A stretch of 64,000 nt of DNA, from the NCBI RefSeq assembly GCF_900115095.1, contig NZ_FOVH01000023.1:62001-126000 (forward strand), written 5' to 3'. Below are positions 53,592-62,926 of this stretch, in pieces; the stretch's first letter is position 1; each line of letters begins with the position of its first letter. The notes below the pieces were generated by a model that was given only the letters and a program-made list of their open reading frames with translations, ran no database searches and was not told the DNA's origin. This DNA comes from Actinomadura madurae (GTDB lineage: Bacteria > Actinomycetota > Actinomycetes > Streptosporangiales > Streptosporangiaceae). The translations under genes were made by a program, and so were the position numbers.

Positions 53592-55304
53592 ATGGCCGGC
53601 GACCTGCTCCGCATGGAGATCGTGGACGAGCACGGCGTGTTCGCCGTCCGCCAGGCCGGCCGGCACGTCGCCGCCGCGGTCGGCCTCGACCACCAGGACC
53701 AGGTCCGGGTCGCCACCGCGCTCAGCGAGGCCGGGCGGCAGCTGTACGCGTCCGCCGGGAGGGTGTCCGTCGCGTTCCGCCTCGACGACGGCGGGCGGCC
53801 CGGCCTGGTGATCGAACTCGATCTCGGGCGGGCCCGGCCGGACCGCCCGCCGGAGTCGCTGGACGCGGCGGCCCGCCTGATGACCCTGATCGAGGAGGAC
53901 CGGACCGGCGACCGCGACCGGATCCGGCTGCGCAAGGACCTGCCCGCCAGTGCCGCTCCGATGGCCGACGAGGACGTCGCCGCCCTGCGGGTCCGGCTCC
54001 GCCGGCTCCGGCCCGCCACCGCCCTTGAGGAGCTCAGGACGCAGAACGCCGAACTCCTCGCCGCGCTGGAGGAGCTGCGGAACCTCAACGCCGAGCTGGA
54101 GGCGACCAACCACGGCGTGATGGCCCTCTACAACGAGATCTCCGAGGAGCTGGAGGAGACCAACAGCGGCGTGGTGGCGCTGCACGCCGAGCTGGAGGAG
54201 AAGTCCGACCAGCTGCGGAGGGCGGTCGAGGTGAAGAACCGCTTCTGGGCCAATATCAGCCACGAGCTGCGCACCCCCGTGAACGGCATCATCGGCCTGT
54301 CCCGGCTGCTCCTCGATCCCGCCGCCGAACCGGTCACCCCGGAGCAGCGCCATCAGATCATCCTGATCGGGGAGACCGGCGGCACCCTGCTGGCGCTGGT
54401 CGACGAGCTGCTCGACATGGCGAAGGCCGAGCAGGGCAGGCTGGAGCCGCGGCCCGCGCCGGTGAACGTCCCGGCGCTGCTGAAGCACCTGGCGGAGCTG
54501 ATGGGCCCGATGGCCGAGCAGGCCGGGCTCACGCTCTCCGTGGACGTGTCCCGCGCGCCCCCCGTCATCGTGACCGACCGGGAGATGCTCTCCCGCATCC
54601 TGCGGAACCTGGTGGGCAACGGGCTGAAGTTCACGGCGGAAGGGGAGGTCCGCCTCGCCGCCGGAGCGACGTCCCGGCACACCGAGTTCGTCGTCACCGA
54701 CACCGGCGTGGGCATCCCGCCCGACGAGCAGGAGCGGGTCTTCGAGGAGTTCTACCAGGCGCCGGGCGGCACGGCGCGGGGAACCGGGCTCGGCCTGCCC
54801 TACGCCCGCCACCTCGCCACCGCGCTCGGCGGCGAGCTCCTCCTGGAGAGCGCCGAGGGCGAGGGCACGACGGTGACGCTGCGGCTGCCGCCCTACCGGC
54901 CCCTGGCCGAGCTCGGCCTCGGCCACGTGCTGATCGCCGATGACGACGACGCGACCCGCCGGCTCCTGCGCGGCCTGGTGGAGGAGGCCGCGGAACGGGT
55001 CAGCGAGGCCGCCGACGGCCGTGCCGCGCTCGCCGCCGTCGCCGCCGACCCGCCCGGCCTCATCCTGCTGGACCTGCGCATGCCCGGAGTGGACGGCGTC
55101 GACGTCCTCGCCGAACTCCCGCCGGAGCCGCCGGTCGTGCTGGTCACCTCGGCGGACGTGACGGTTTCGGACGACCCGCGGCTGGCTCGCGCGGGCGCAA
55201 TGCTGGCCAAGGACAGGATCGGCCCGGAGACGCTCGCCGACGCGGTGCGCGCCGCCCTGGCCGATGGCACCGCCCGCCCCCGCGACGCCGGGGGGCCGGC
55301 ATGA
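53592..55304 (+). CDS. Hybrid sensor histidine kinase / response regulator
   Basis: 570 residues. Residues 1-125 are an N-terminal domain of unclear type; 140-215 a strong coiled coil (ELRTQNAELLAALEELRNL region); 215-285 HisKA with SHELRTP (His224); 325-435 HATPase_c (NGLKFTAEGEV, DTGVGIPP, GTGLGLPYARHLA); and 445-560 a receiver with ADDDD (449-453), Asp494 in LLDLRMPG and Lys540. No membrane helix, so cytoplasmic. Its place inside the rsb operon suggests that it feeds a signal to the receiver-PP2C protein encoded next, 4-nt overlap. Confidence 0.9.
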   Translation: MAGDLLRMEIVDEHGVFAVRQAGRHVAAAVGLDHQDQVRVATALSEAGRQLYASAGRVSVAFRLDDGGRPGLVIELDLGRARPDRPPESLDAAARLMTLIEEDRTGDRDRIRLRKDLPASAAPMADEDVAALRVRLRRLRPATALEELRTQNAELLAALEELRNLNAELEATNHGVMALYNEISEELEETNSGVVALHAELEEKSDQLRRAVEVKNRFWANISHELRTPVNGIIGLSRLLLDPAAEPVTPEQRHQIILIGETGGTLLALVDELLDMAKAEQGRLEPRPAPVNVPALLKHLAELMGPMAEQAGLTLSVDVSRAPPVIVTDREMLSRILRNLVGNGLKFTAEGEVRLAAGATSRHTEFVVTDTGVGIPPDEQERVFEEFYQAPGGTARGTGLGLPYARHLATALGGELLLESAEGEGTTVTLRLPPYRPLAELGLGHVLIADDDDATRRLLRGLVEEAAERVSEAADGRAALAAVAADPPGLILLDLRMPGVDGVDVLAELPPEPPVVLVTSADVTVSDDPRLARAGAMLAKDRIGPETLADAVRAALADGTARPRDAGGPA

Positions 55305-56893
55305 CCGGCACGCCCGCGTGCACGACGCTGGTGGTCGACGACAACGACACCAAGCGGTACATCATCGGCAGCTGGCTGCGCCGCGCCGGGCACGTCGTGG
55401 TGGAGGCCGCGTCCGCGGCGGAGACCTGGCGGCGGCTCGCCGAGCACGAGATCGAGCTGGTGGTGCTGGACGTGCGGCTGCCGGACATGAGCGGCATCGA
55501 GGTCTGCGAGCGGATCAAGTCCGCGCCGCGGACGGGGTCGCTGCCCGTGATCCACATCTCGGCGCACGCCGTGGACATCGCGGACCGCGTCCACGGGCTG
55601 CGCCGGGGCGCCGACGCCTACATGACCGACCCGATCGACCCCGGCGAGTTCCTCGCGACCGTGGAGGCGGTGCTGCGCTACTACCGGGCGCTGCACCGGG
55701 CCGAGCGGATGGCCTCCCGGCTGGCGGCCTTCACCCGCACGTCCCTGCGGATCAACGCCGCCGGATCCTTCGAGGAGCTCGCCGCGGTCGCGGTGCACGG
55801 CGCCCACACGATCTTCGGGACGCCGGCCGCGGTGTTCACCCAGCCGCTGGAGGGCAGACCGGTGCGGACCGTGGAGCGCGGCGGCGGGCCGGAGTACCGC
55901 GACCATCCGTCCGGCCTGCTGCCCCGGCTGGTCGGCATGACGGGGCTCGCGGACGACACCGGGACCGAGGTCAGGCGGGTGCCCGCGCACGCGTGGCGGG
56001 AGCTGCTGCCCGACACGGTGGTGGAGGGGGACGCCGTGATCGCGGTCTCGCGGCTCAAGGCGGACCGGCCGGCCGCCGCGATCGTGATCGACGCCCGCGG
56101 CGTCCCGGAGAAGGGCGACACCGAACTGCTCCGCCAGCTCGGCCAGACCCTGGCCCTCGCGATGGAGGCGCTCAGGTCCTACACCGAGGAGCACACGGTC
56201 TCGCTCACCATCCAGCGCAGCCTCCTCCCCGCGGCGACCCCGCCGGTGCCCGGCTGGGCCTTCGCCGTCCGGTACGCGCCCGCCGGCGACCAGGCGGAGG
56301 TCGGCGGCGACTTCTACGAGGTCCTCGACCGCGGCGACCGGGTCCTGGTGGCCATCGGGGACGTGCAGGGCCACTCGCTGCTCGCCGCGACGGTGATGGC
56401 GGAGATCCGGCACGCGCTGCGGGCCTTCGCCGCCGAAGGCCACGACGCCGTCACGATCCTGCGGCTGCTGAACGACGTGATGGAGCGCTACCACGGCGAC
56501 CAGACCGCGACGATGTGCCTGCTGACGCTGGATCCCCGCACGGGCGCCGCGCAGGTCGCCAACGCCGGGCACATCCCGCCGCTGCACATCTCGGGCGGCC
56601 GGGCCCGCTACGGCTCGGGCGGCGGCGTGCTGCTCGGGTTCCCCGTGGAGGACGTGGCGGTCGAGGAGACCGTGGTGCCGCCGGGCGGCATCGTCATGCT
56701 GCTCACCGACGGGCTGATCGAGGACCGCGGCATCCCGCTGGGCGACAACCTGGAGCGGCTGCGGGCCGTCGCCGGCCGCGCGGAGGACGACCTCGAACGG
56801 TTCAGCGACCGCGTGCTCGCCGAGTTCGGGCACCGCGAGGACGACGTCGCGATGATCGTGCTCCGCCGCGACGGGGCCCGCGGCGCCGCCTGA
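55301..56893 (+). CDS. Receiver-GAF-SpoIIE (PP2C) phosphatase, RsbU-like output
   Basis: 530 residues. An N-terminal receiver (Asp13/Asp14, Asp57 in VVLDVRLPDMSG) is followed by a GAF-like region (about 150-285) and a PP2C/SpoIIE domain (about 315-525, EVGGDFYEVL, IGDVQGHSLLAA, LLTDGLIEDRG). The receiver's conserved Lys is replaced by Asp110 in YMTDPIDP, so phosphorylation signalling may differ from the norm. The PP2C metal Asp residues are present. It should dephosphorylate an anti-sigma-factor antagonist encoded elsewhere. It is the last gene of the stressosome operon. Confidence 0.9.
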   Translation: MTGTPACTTLVVDDNDTKRYIIGSWLRRAGHVVVEAASAAETWRRLAEHEIELVVLDVRLPDMSGIEVCERIKSAPRTGSLPVIHISAHAVDIADRVHGLRRGADAYMTDPIDPGEFLATVEAVLRYYRALHRAERMASRLAAFTRTSLRINAAGSFEELAAVAVHGAHTIFGTPAAVFTQPLEGRPVRTVERGGGPEYRDHPSGLLPRLVGMTGLADDTGTEVRRVPAHAWRELLPDTVVEGDAVIAVSRLKADRPAAAIVIDARGVPEKGDTELLRQLGQTLALAMEALRSYTEEHTVSLTIQRSLLPAATPPVPGWAFAVRYAPAGDQAEVGGDFYEVLDRGDRVLVAIGDVQGHSLLAATVMAEIRHALRAFAAEGHDAVTILRLLNDVMERYHGDQTATMCLLTLDPRTGAAQVANAGHIPPLHISGGRARYGSGGGVLLGFPVEDVAVEETVVPPGGIVMLLTDGLIEDRGIPLGDNLERLRAVAGRAEDDLERFSDRVLAEFGHREDDVAMIVLRRDGARGAA

Positions 56894-56930
56894 CACCACA
56901 CCGCCTGACACCACGCCGCCTGACACCACA
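56886..56930 (+). repeat. 15-bp tandem repeat, three copies, at the operon end
   Basis: CCGCCTGACACCACA occurs at 56886-56900, 56901-56915 (one mismatch) and 56916-56930. The first copy contains the stop codon of the phosphatase gene; because the unit is 15 nt, each further copy places another in-frame TGA. Confidence 0.85.
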
Positions 56931-56986
56931 CCGTGCCGCCCGCTCCTCTACGATGCGGCGGAGGACGGCGAGGGGGTCGGCGACGG

Positions 56987-58123
56987 ATGCGAGGCGGCAG
57001 GGGGCTCTGCGCGGGCATCGCGGCGGGAATCGTCCTCACCCTGGCGGCCGACGTCGGCGTCATCGTGCACGACCGGGCGGACGGCGGGCCGGCCAAGGCC
57101 GGAAACCTCGTCTCGGTGGACCAGGCGCCGCGGACGCCCACCGTCGCGCCGCTCACCCGCCGGTACACGCCGCACCTGCTCGTGGCGGGCCCGTCCTCCT
57201 TACCGCCCCAGGCGGTCGAGCGGGCGAGGCGGCTCGACGGCGTCGCCGGGGTCACGGTCGTGGACGCCGCGCGGGCGCAGGTCGGCGGGCGCCGCATGGG
57301 GCTGCTCGGCGTCGACCCGTCGGGGTTCCGGGCGTTCGCCCCCGGGCCCACCGCCGAGTCCGACCAGCTGTGGCAGACCATCGCCCTGGGCGGCCTGGCC
57401 GTCTCGTTCGAGTACGGCCGGGACGCGCTGCCGCTGGGCTCGGTCGTCACCGCGGGCCGCAGCACGAGCCCGGGGCGGGTCCGCGTCGGCGCCTACGCGT
57501 CGATGGGCATCGGCGACATCGACGCGGTCGTGTCGCGCCGGCAGGCCCGCGCGCTCGGCATGCCGGACGGGAACGGCCTCGTCGTCAGCGCCCCGAAGGC
57601 CGACACCGCGAAGCTGGCGAAGCGGCTGCGGCGGATCCTTCCGCGCGGCACGAGGGTGGCGGCGCTGGCGACGCCGAAGACCCCGGCCGGCTCCGGGAAG
57701 CGGAAGAACCGGCCGCAGGTCACGGGGCGTCCGGACGGGGCGTCCGGCGACCGCACGCCCATCACCGGCAACATGATGACCCCCACGATGCGGACCGTCC
57801 TGCTGGAGATCGCCGGCATGTTCGGCCCGTTCCCGGTGATCGGCTGCCACCGCTCCACCGGCGACCCGCAGGACCACGGCGACGGCCGCGCCTGCGACTT
57901 CATGGAGAGCACCGGCGGCCGGATGCCGAGCGCGGGCGCCCAGCGGCACGGCGACCAGGTCGCCGCGTACGCCGTGGCCAACGCGCGCCGGCTCGGGATC
58001 TCCTACGTCATCTGGAAGCAGCGGATCTGGAACGTCCGCGGCGGCGGCTGGCGGCCGATGGAGGACCGCGGCAGCATCACCCAGAACCACTACGACCACG
58101 TGCACATCTCGGTGCTGCGCTAG
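56987..58123 (+). CDS. Membrane-anchored cell-wall protein with M15-like C-terminal domain
   Basis: 378 residues: a basic N-terminus and one helix (about 5-27), an extracytoplasmic region of unknown fold (about 60-225), a basic Pro/Lys linker, then a C-terminal domain (about 255-378) of the ARB_07466-like type. DHGDGRACDF and HYDHVHIS place His, Asp and His as in the zinc site of M15 D,D-peptidases (HxxxxxxD ... HxH-like). A peptidoglycan role outside the membrane is likely but activity is unproven. A TACGAT -10 box is at 56949-56954. The gene is monocistronic and convergent with the SpoIIE gene. Confidence 0.78.
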   Translation: MRGGRGLCAGIAAGIVLTLAADVGVIVHDRADGGPAKAGNLVSVDQAPRTPTVAPLTRRYTPHLLVAGPSSLPPQAVERARRLDGVAGVTVVDAARAQVGGRRMGLLGVDPSGFRAFAPGPTAESDQLWQTIALGGLAVSFEYGRDALPLGSVVTAGRSTSPGRVRVGAYASMGIGDIDAVVSRRQARALGMPDGNGLVVSAPKADTAKLAKRLRRILPRGTRVAALATPKTPAGSGKRKNRPQVTGRPDGASGDRTPITGNMMTPTMRTVLLEIAGMFGPFPVIGCHRSTGDPQDHGDGRACDFMESTGGRMPSAGAQRHGDQVAAYAVANARRLGISYVIWKQRIWNVRGGGWRPMEDRGSITQNHYDHVHISVLR

Positions 58124-58130
58124 GGCCCGG

Positions 58131-60134
58131 TCACGGCAGTTCCTGCTCGCACCAGACCACCTTGCCGCCCTTGGTGCGGCGGACGCCCCAGCGCTGCGCC
58201 AGCCGCCCCACCACGTGCAGGCCGCGACCCGACTCGCTCGCGTCGTCCTCCTCCTCGTCGTGGTGGCGGATGCGGGGCCGCCCGTCCGAGGAGTCGAACA
58301 CCTCGCAGACCAGCCCGCCCTCCCGCACCAGCCGCAGCACGATCCGGCCGCCCGCGTGCCGGATCGCGTTGGTGACCAGCTCGGACGCCAGCAGCGTGGT
58401 CGTGTAGGCCATGTCCTCCAGGCCCCAGCGGGCCAGCCGGTCGCGGATCAGGCCGCGGGCGCGGCGGACGGCGGCGGGCTCGGCCGGCAGCTCCCAGGAG
58501 GCGTGCCGGTCGGCGGGGATGCGCGCCAGCCGCGCCACGAGCATCGCGATGTCGTCGCGGTGCTGGTCGTCGTAGACGCCGTCGAGCGCCGCCTGGCACA
58601 GGTCCTCCAGCGGCCGCGCCGCGGCGCCCGGGCCGAAGGTCGCCTGCAGCCGGGCGAGCCCGTCGTCGATGTCGCGGGCCCGGTTCTCCACCAGGCCGTC
58701 GGTGTAGAGGAACAGCAGCGTGCCGTCCTCGACGGTGAACTCGCGGCTGACGATCGGGCCCTCGCCCCCGACGCCGAGCGGCGGCGCGGGCGGCACCGGC
58801 AGGTACTCCGAGTCGGCGCCGGGCGGGACGAGCAGCGGCGGCAGGTGCCCGGCGCTGGCGACCTCGCACCGGCCGCTGACCGCGTCGTAGACGACGTAGG
58901 CGCAGGTGGCGAAGTGCGGTTCGCGCTCGCCGAGCGTCTCCATCAGCCAGTCGAGCCGCTCCAGCGCCTCGGCGGGCGGCAGCTCCAGGCCGGCGAGGGT
59001 GTGGATCGCGGTGCGGAGCCGGCCCATGGTGACGGCGGCCTTCACGCCGTGCCCGGCCACGTCCCCGACCACGAGGGCGACCCGGCCGCCGGGCAGCGCG
59101 ATCGACTCGTACCAGTCGCCGCCGACCTCGATGAGGCGGCTACCTGGCAGGTACCGGTGGTGCACCTCGACCGGCGACGGAGCCGACAGCCCGGTCGGGA
59201 GCAGGCTGCGCTGCAGGGTCAGCGCCGTCGCGCGCTCCCGCGAGTACTGCCGGGCGCTCTCGATGAAGATGGACGCCCGGTTGGCGAACTCCATCCCGAT
59301 CTCGACGTCGTAGGCGTCGAACGGCCGGTGCGCGGCGTTGCGCGTGCACACGAAGAAGCCGAGGACACCCGCCGCCGACGCGATCGGCAGCAGCAGCATC
59401 GAGGCGCCCTTGAGCAGCTCGGCGACGGGAGGCCGCCGCCACGCGGCGGCGAGCCTGGCCGCGCCCTCGCCGCCGAGGGCGCGCAGCACCGGCTCGCCCG
59501 ACTGCAGGCACAGCACGTGCGGGGTGCCCTCCGGGTAGACGAGGGACTCCCCCGTCGGGAAGGTCGCGTCCCAGGCCGGATCCTCGTCGTCGAACCCGAT
59601 CGCCATCCGGCGCAGCTGCGGGCCGTCCGGGCCCTCCGGCGGCTCGTCGGCGTCGATATGGCTCTCCAGGAGCATCAGCGCGCCGGAATTGCAGAAATGC
59701 GGGACGAGGACGTCCATCAGGCCGCGGGCCAGCATTTCCAGGTCGAGCGTGGAGCCGATCCGCGGCAGCGCGTCGTCCAGCAGTGCCCGCCGGATGACCG
59801 CCGGGTCGACGAAACGGTCCGCGAGCGGCACCGGCACCCGGACGACGGCGAGCGCGACGACGTCGGGCGCGCCGCCGTTCATCGGGTGGACCGTTACGAC
59901 CGCGTCGAGCGACCCGCCCGCGGGGTTCTCCACGGCGAGCATGGCGGTGCGCTCCCGCCTGGCCTTCAGCGCCTCCAGCAGCGGCTCCCGGGCGCCGGGG
60001 ATGACCTCGTCCAGGTGCGCACCCAGCAGGTCGTCCGGGTCCGGGCGCAGCACGGCGGCGGCATTGCGGTCGAACTGAAGAATTCTCCCCGACGAGTCCA
60101 TGCCGAGAATGAGAATTCGGGTGGACGACTCCAT
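58131..60134 (-). CDS. PAS-GAF-SpoIIE phosphatase with C-terminal RsbW-like ATPase
   Basis: 667 residues. A PAS-like N-terminus (about 1-110), a GAF domain (about 130-285), a SpoIIE PP2C domain (about 305-515, VGGDWYESI, VGDVAGHGVKAA, LYTDGLVENRA) and a C-terminal GHKL ATPase (about 530-667, LASELVTNAIRHAGG, GRGLHVVGRLAQRWG). This is the standard large actinomycete phosphatase that acts on anti-sigma-factor antagonists, with its own anti-sigma-like kinase domain. An ATG at 60134 is preferred because a CATAAT -10 box ends 6 nt before it; an ATG at 60152 is in frame. Confidence 0.88.
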   Translation of the reverse strand: MESSTRILILGMDSSGRILQFDRNAAAVLRPDPDDLLGAHLDEVIPGAREPLLEALKARRERTAMLAVENPAGGSLDAVVTVHPMNGGAPDVVALAVVRVPVPLADRFVDPAVIRRALLDDALPRIGSTLDLEMLARGLMDVLVPHFCNSGALMLLESHIDADEPPEGPDGPQLRRMAIGFDDEDPAWDATFPTGESLVYPEGTPHVLCLQSGEPVLRALGGEGAARLAAAWRRPPVAELLKGASMLLLPIASAAGVLGFFVCTRNAAHRPFDAYDVEIGMEFANRASIFIESARQYSRERATALTLQRSLLPTGLSAPSPVEVHHRYLPGSRLIEVGGDWYESIALPGGRVALVVGDVAGHGVKAAVTMGRLRTAIHTLAGLELPPAEALERLDWLMETLGEREPHFATCAYVVYDAVSGRCEVASAGHLPPLLVPPGADSEYLPVPPAPPLGVGGEGPIVSREFTVEDGTLLFLYTDGLVENRARDIDDGLARLQATFGPGAAARPLEDLCQAALDGVYDDQHRDDIAMLVARLARIPADRHASWELPAEPAAVRRARGLIRDRLARWGLEDMAYTTTLLASELVTNAIRHAGGRIVLRLVREGGLVCEVFDSSDGRPRIRHHDEEEDDASESGRGLHVVGRLAQRWGVRRTKGGKVVWCEQELP

Positions 60135-60140
60135 CGCTCG

Positions 60141-60146
60141 ATTATG
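60141..60146 (-). promoter_or_regulatory. -10 box for the SpoIIE phosphatase gene
   Basis: CATAAT (one mismatch to TATAAT) ends 6 nt before the ATG at 60134 on the minus strand, as for a leaderless mRNA. No clear -35 is visible. Confidence 0.45.
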
Positions 60147-60194
60147 GGACATGGCGCGGCCGGATGAGGCCGATACGGGAGGGGAATCCGCCCG

Positions 60195-60968
60195 TTACCG
60201 ATGCGTGCGGGTCTCGTCCAGGAACTGCCTCCAGGTCCGCTTCCCCACCGCCCGGTCCGGAGTCAGATGGCGGCCTTCCCGGAATCCGCGCGCGGCCTTC
60301 CCCGGCAGCGGCAGCGGCAGCCGCACGGGCTTGCGCAGGCCGCGAGCCGCCAGGTAGTCCCGCATCATCTCCTCGGCGGTGAGCACCTCCGGGCCACCCA
60401 TGTCATCCACCCGCCTCGCGGGACCGGCGGCCAGCGCGAGTTCGGTGAGGCGCTCGGCGACCTCTCCGACGTCGATCGGCTGGTCGCGCAGGTTCCTGGG
60501 CAGCGCCACCACCCCGGGGATCTTGGTGAGAACGGTGAAGACCATGTCCGGGAGCGTGTGGAACTGGGTGGTGCGCAGGATCGTGTACGGCAGGCCGGAG
60601 TCCTCGACGAGCCTCTCCACCGCGTGCTTGGTCCGGTAGTAGCTGTAGGGGATCTTGTCGACGCCGACGATCGAGATGTAGATCAGGTGCGGCGCGCCCT
60701 GCCTGCGCGCGGCCTCGACCAGCCTGCGCGTGGCCGCCAGGTCCCGTTTGGTGTGGAACGGGTCGCTGGCGCAGTGCACGATCGTCTCCACGCCCTCGAG
60801 CGCGGCGTCGATGCCCTCGCCCTTCCACAGGTCGCCCTTGTGCCAGGTCACGCCTGCCTCGGGTTCCCGCGCGCGGCGGCTCAGCCCGTGCACGTCCGCG
60901 CCCGCCTCGGCGAGCAGCCGGGTGACCGGCGTGCCGAGCGTGCCGCTCGCTCCGGTGACGAGAATCAT
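60195..60968 (-). CDS. NmrA-like NAD(P)-binding protein (atypical SDR)
   Basis: 257 residues of the NmrA/atypical SDR group. The cofactor motif is TGASGTLGTPV (about 5-15). YYRTKHAVERLV keeps a Lys but not the full YxxxK catalytic pair in the classical position, so a sensor or isomerase-like role is as likely as a dehydrogenase. ILRTTQFH is a family block. GGAGGA lies 4 nt before the ATG at 60968; four in-frame codons upstream give an alternative ATG. No operon partner is clear; it follows the spermidine-synthase-like gene by 34 nt on the same strand. Confidence 0.83.
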   Translation of the reverse strand: MILVTGASGTLGTPVTRLLAEAGADVHGLSRRAREPEAGVTWHKGDLWKGEGIDAALEGVETIVHCASDPFHTKRDLAATRRLVEAARRQGAPHLIYISIVGVDKIPYSYYRTKHAVERLVEDSGLPYTILRTTQFHTLPDMVFTVLTKIPGVVALPRNLRDQPIDVGEVAERLTELALAAGPARRVDDMGGPEVLTAEEMMRDYLAARGLRKPVRLPLPLPGKAARGFREGRHLTPDRAVGKRTWRQFLDETRTHR

Positions 60969-61002
60969 CGTTTCCTCCATCTCAACGTGGCGCCGCCGCG
61001 GG

Positions 61003-61863
61003 TCAGGGCCTCCCGAAGACCTGCGGCGGCGGGACGGGCGTGACGATCTCCTCGCCGTCGCGCAGCGGCGCGGCGCCCGCGCAGAAGGCGGCGAGGTCGC
61101 CGCCCTCCAGCAGCCGCGCCCGGACGATGCCGCCCGCCGCGCGGCGGGTCAGCTCCGCCACCGGGAGCGGCTCGCGCGACGCGGCGACGATCAGGTTGCC
61201 GAAGCGGCGGCCCCGCAGCACGCCGGGATCGCCCATCAGCAGCGTGTGCCGGAACACCGAGCGGACCGTCGCGGTCACCCGCCGGGCGAACGGCAGCCGG
61301 AAGCCGTCTGCGACGTTGGCCAGGTAGACGCCGGCTGGACGCAGCACCCGCGCCGCGTCCAGGACGAACTCGCGGGTCGCGAGCTCCGGCGGCATCGACG
61401 CCCCGGCGAACGCGTCCATCACCACGAGGTCGTCGGCCTCGTCCGCGAGCGCCGCGACCCCGGTGCGCCCGTCGGTGACGCGGATCCGCAGGCCGGGGAC
61501 GCCCTTGACCGGCAGCTGCTCCCGGACGAGCTGCACCAACTCCGCGTCCGGCTCCAGCACGATCTGCCTGGAGCCGGGCCGCGTCGCGGCGATGTAGCGG
61601 GGCAGCGTGCATCCCGCGCCGCCGATGTGGACCGCGTCGAACGCCTCGCCGTCCGGCCCGAGGGAGTCGACCACGTCGCCCATCAGCCGCATGTACTCGA
61701 AGTCGAGGTAGGTCGGGTCGGCCAGGTTCACGTACGACTGCGGCACGCCGTCGACGAGGAGCATCCAGCCGCCGTCGCGGTCGGCGTCCCGCAGGAGCTC
61801 GGCCTCCCCGCCGTCGATCTCGTAGGTTCGCGCCCGGGGTCCGTGCCTGCCCTTGCGTGCCAT
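61003..61863 (-). CDS. Spermidine synthase-like methyltransferase-fold protein
   Basis: 286 residues with the aminopropyltransferase fold. Visible blocks are VDGVPQSYVNLADPTYLDFEYMRLM (start of the spermidine-synthase domain), VHIGGAGCTLPRYI in place of the usual GGGxG loop, VLEPDAELVQLVRE and VVMDAFAGASMP. The Asp pair that binds putrescine and the decarboxylated SAM site are not clearly conserved, so true spermidine synthesis is doubtful. Such proteins are widespread in actinomycetes. ATG 61863 is chosen with GGTGGAGG close upstream; a GTG at 61872 is also possible. Confidence 0.82.
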   Translation of the reverse strand: MARKGRHGPRARTYEIDGGEAELLRDADRDGGWMLLVDGVPQSYVNLADPTYLDFEYMRLMGDVVDSLGPDGEAFDAVHIGGAGCTLPRYIAATRPGSRQIVLEPDAELVQLVREQLPVKGVPGLRIRVTDGRTGVAALADEADDLVVMDAFAGASMPPELATREFVLDAARVLRPAGVYLANVADGFRLPFARRVTATVRSVFRHTLLMGDPGVLRGRRFGNLIVAASREPLPVAELTRRAAGGIVRARLLEGGDLAAFCAGAAPLRDGEEIVTPVPPPQVFGRP

Positions 61864-61906
61864 GGCCTCCACCCTACGGACCGCGCGACGCGCGGCCCGC
61901 CGTACC

Positions 61907-62926
61907 TCACGTCCGTTCCGTCAGAGTGACCTCAGCCGCGAAATGGCACGCGCTGGGATGGGCGGAACCGTCCCGCGCCCGGAGCGCGGGCTCCTCCTCC
62001 GCGCAGACGTCCCGCGCCTTCCAGCACCGGGTCCGGAACCGGCAGCCGGACGGCGGGTCCATCGGCGACGGCGGCTCCCCCTCCAGCCGGATCTGGTCCG
62101 TCCAGACGGCCGCGTCCGGGTCGGGCACCGGCACCGCCGACAGCAGCGCCTGCGTGTACGGGTGGGTCGGGTGCTCGTAGATCTGCTCCTCGTCGCCGGT
62201 CTCGACGACCCTGCCCAGGTACATGACGGCGATCCGGTCGGAGATGTGGCGGACGGCGGCGAGGTCGTGGGCGATGAACACGTAGGCCAGGCCGAGCTCG
62301 CGCTGCAACTCGGCGAGGAGGTTCATCACCTGCGCCTGGACCGAGACGTCCAGGGCCGACACCGGCTCGTCGCACACGATGACGTCGGGCCGCAGCGCCA
62401 GGGCGCGGGCGATCCCGACGCGCTGCCGCTGCCCGCCGGAGAACTGGTGCGGGTACCGGTTGACGTGGCCGGGGTCGAGGCCGACCAGCTCCAGCAGTTC
62501 CTGGACGCGCCGGCGCCGCTCGCCCTTCGGCGCGGCCTCCGGGTGGATCGCGAACGGCTCACCGACGATGTCGCCGACCGTCATGCGCGGGTTGAGGGAC
62601 GAGTACGGGTCCTGCATCACCATCTGGATGCGGCGGCGCAGCGCCCGCAGCTCGGGCCTCGGAAGCGCGAAGACGTCGCGACCCTCGAAGCGGACCGTCC
62701 CGGCCGTCGGGCGCTCGGCGGCGAGCAGCAGTTTCGCCAGCGTCGACTTGCCGCAGCCGGACTCCCCGACGACGCCGAGGGTCTCGCCGCGGCGCAGCTC
62801 CAGGTCGACGCCGTCCACGGCCTTGACGTGCCCGACCGCCCGCTTGAGCACGATGCCGCGAGTCACCGGGTAGTGCTTGACGAGCCCCTCCACCTGGAGG
62901 ATCGGCTGCTCACTCTGCTCCGGCAC
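61907..62926 (-). CDS. Dipeptide/oligopeptide ABC transporter ATP-binding protein (DppF/OppF type)
   Basis: 339 residues. Walker A is [10 protein letters not shown] loop [14 protein letters not shown], signature FSGGQRQR, Walker [13 protein letters not shown]. The C-terminal oligopeptide-transporter extension includes [18 protein letters not shown], a Cys cluster that in this family can hold an iron-sulfur cluster or zinc. GGAGGT lies 5 nt before the GTG start, inside the 3' end of the preceding ATPase gene (17-nt overlap). It is the last gene of the transporter operon seen here. Confidence 0.93.
   Translation of the reverse strand: MPEQSEQPILQVEGLVKHYPVTRGIVLKRAVGHVKAVDGVDLELRRGETLGVVGESGCGKSTLAKLLLAAERPTAGTVRFEGRDVFALPRPELRALRRRIQMVMQDPYSSLNPRMTVGDIVGEPFAIHPEAAPKGERRRRVQELLELVGLDPGHVNRYPHQFSGGQRQRVGIARALALRPDVIVCDEPVSALDVSVQAQVMNLLAELQRELGLAYVFIAHDLAAVRHISDRIAVMYLGRVVETGDEEQIYEHPTHPYTQALLSAVPVPDPDAAVWTDQIRLEGEPPSPMDPPSGCRFRTRCWKARDVCAEEEPALRARDGSAHPSACHFAAEVTLTERT

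Noticed and set aside
61003-61863. True spermidine synthase (SpeE).
   Set aside because: The glycine-rich loop and the putrescine-binding acidic residues are not clearly conserved and no polyamine gene is nearby, so it is called only spermidine synthase-like.
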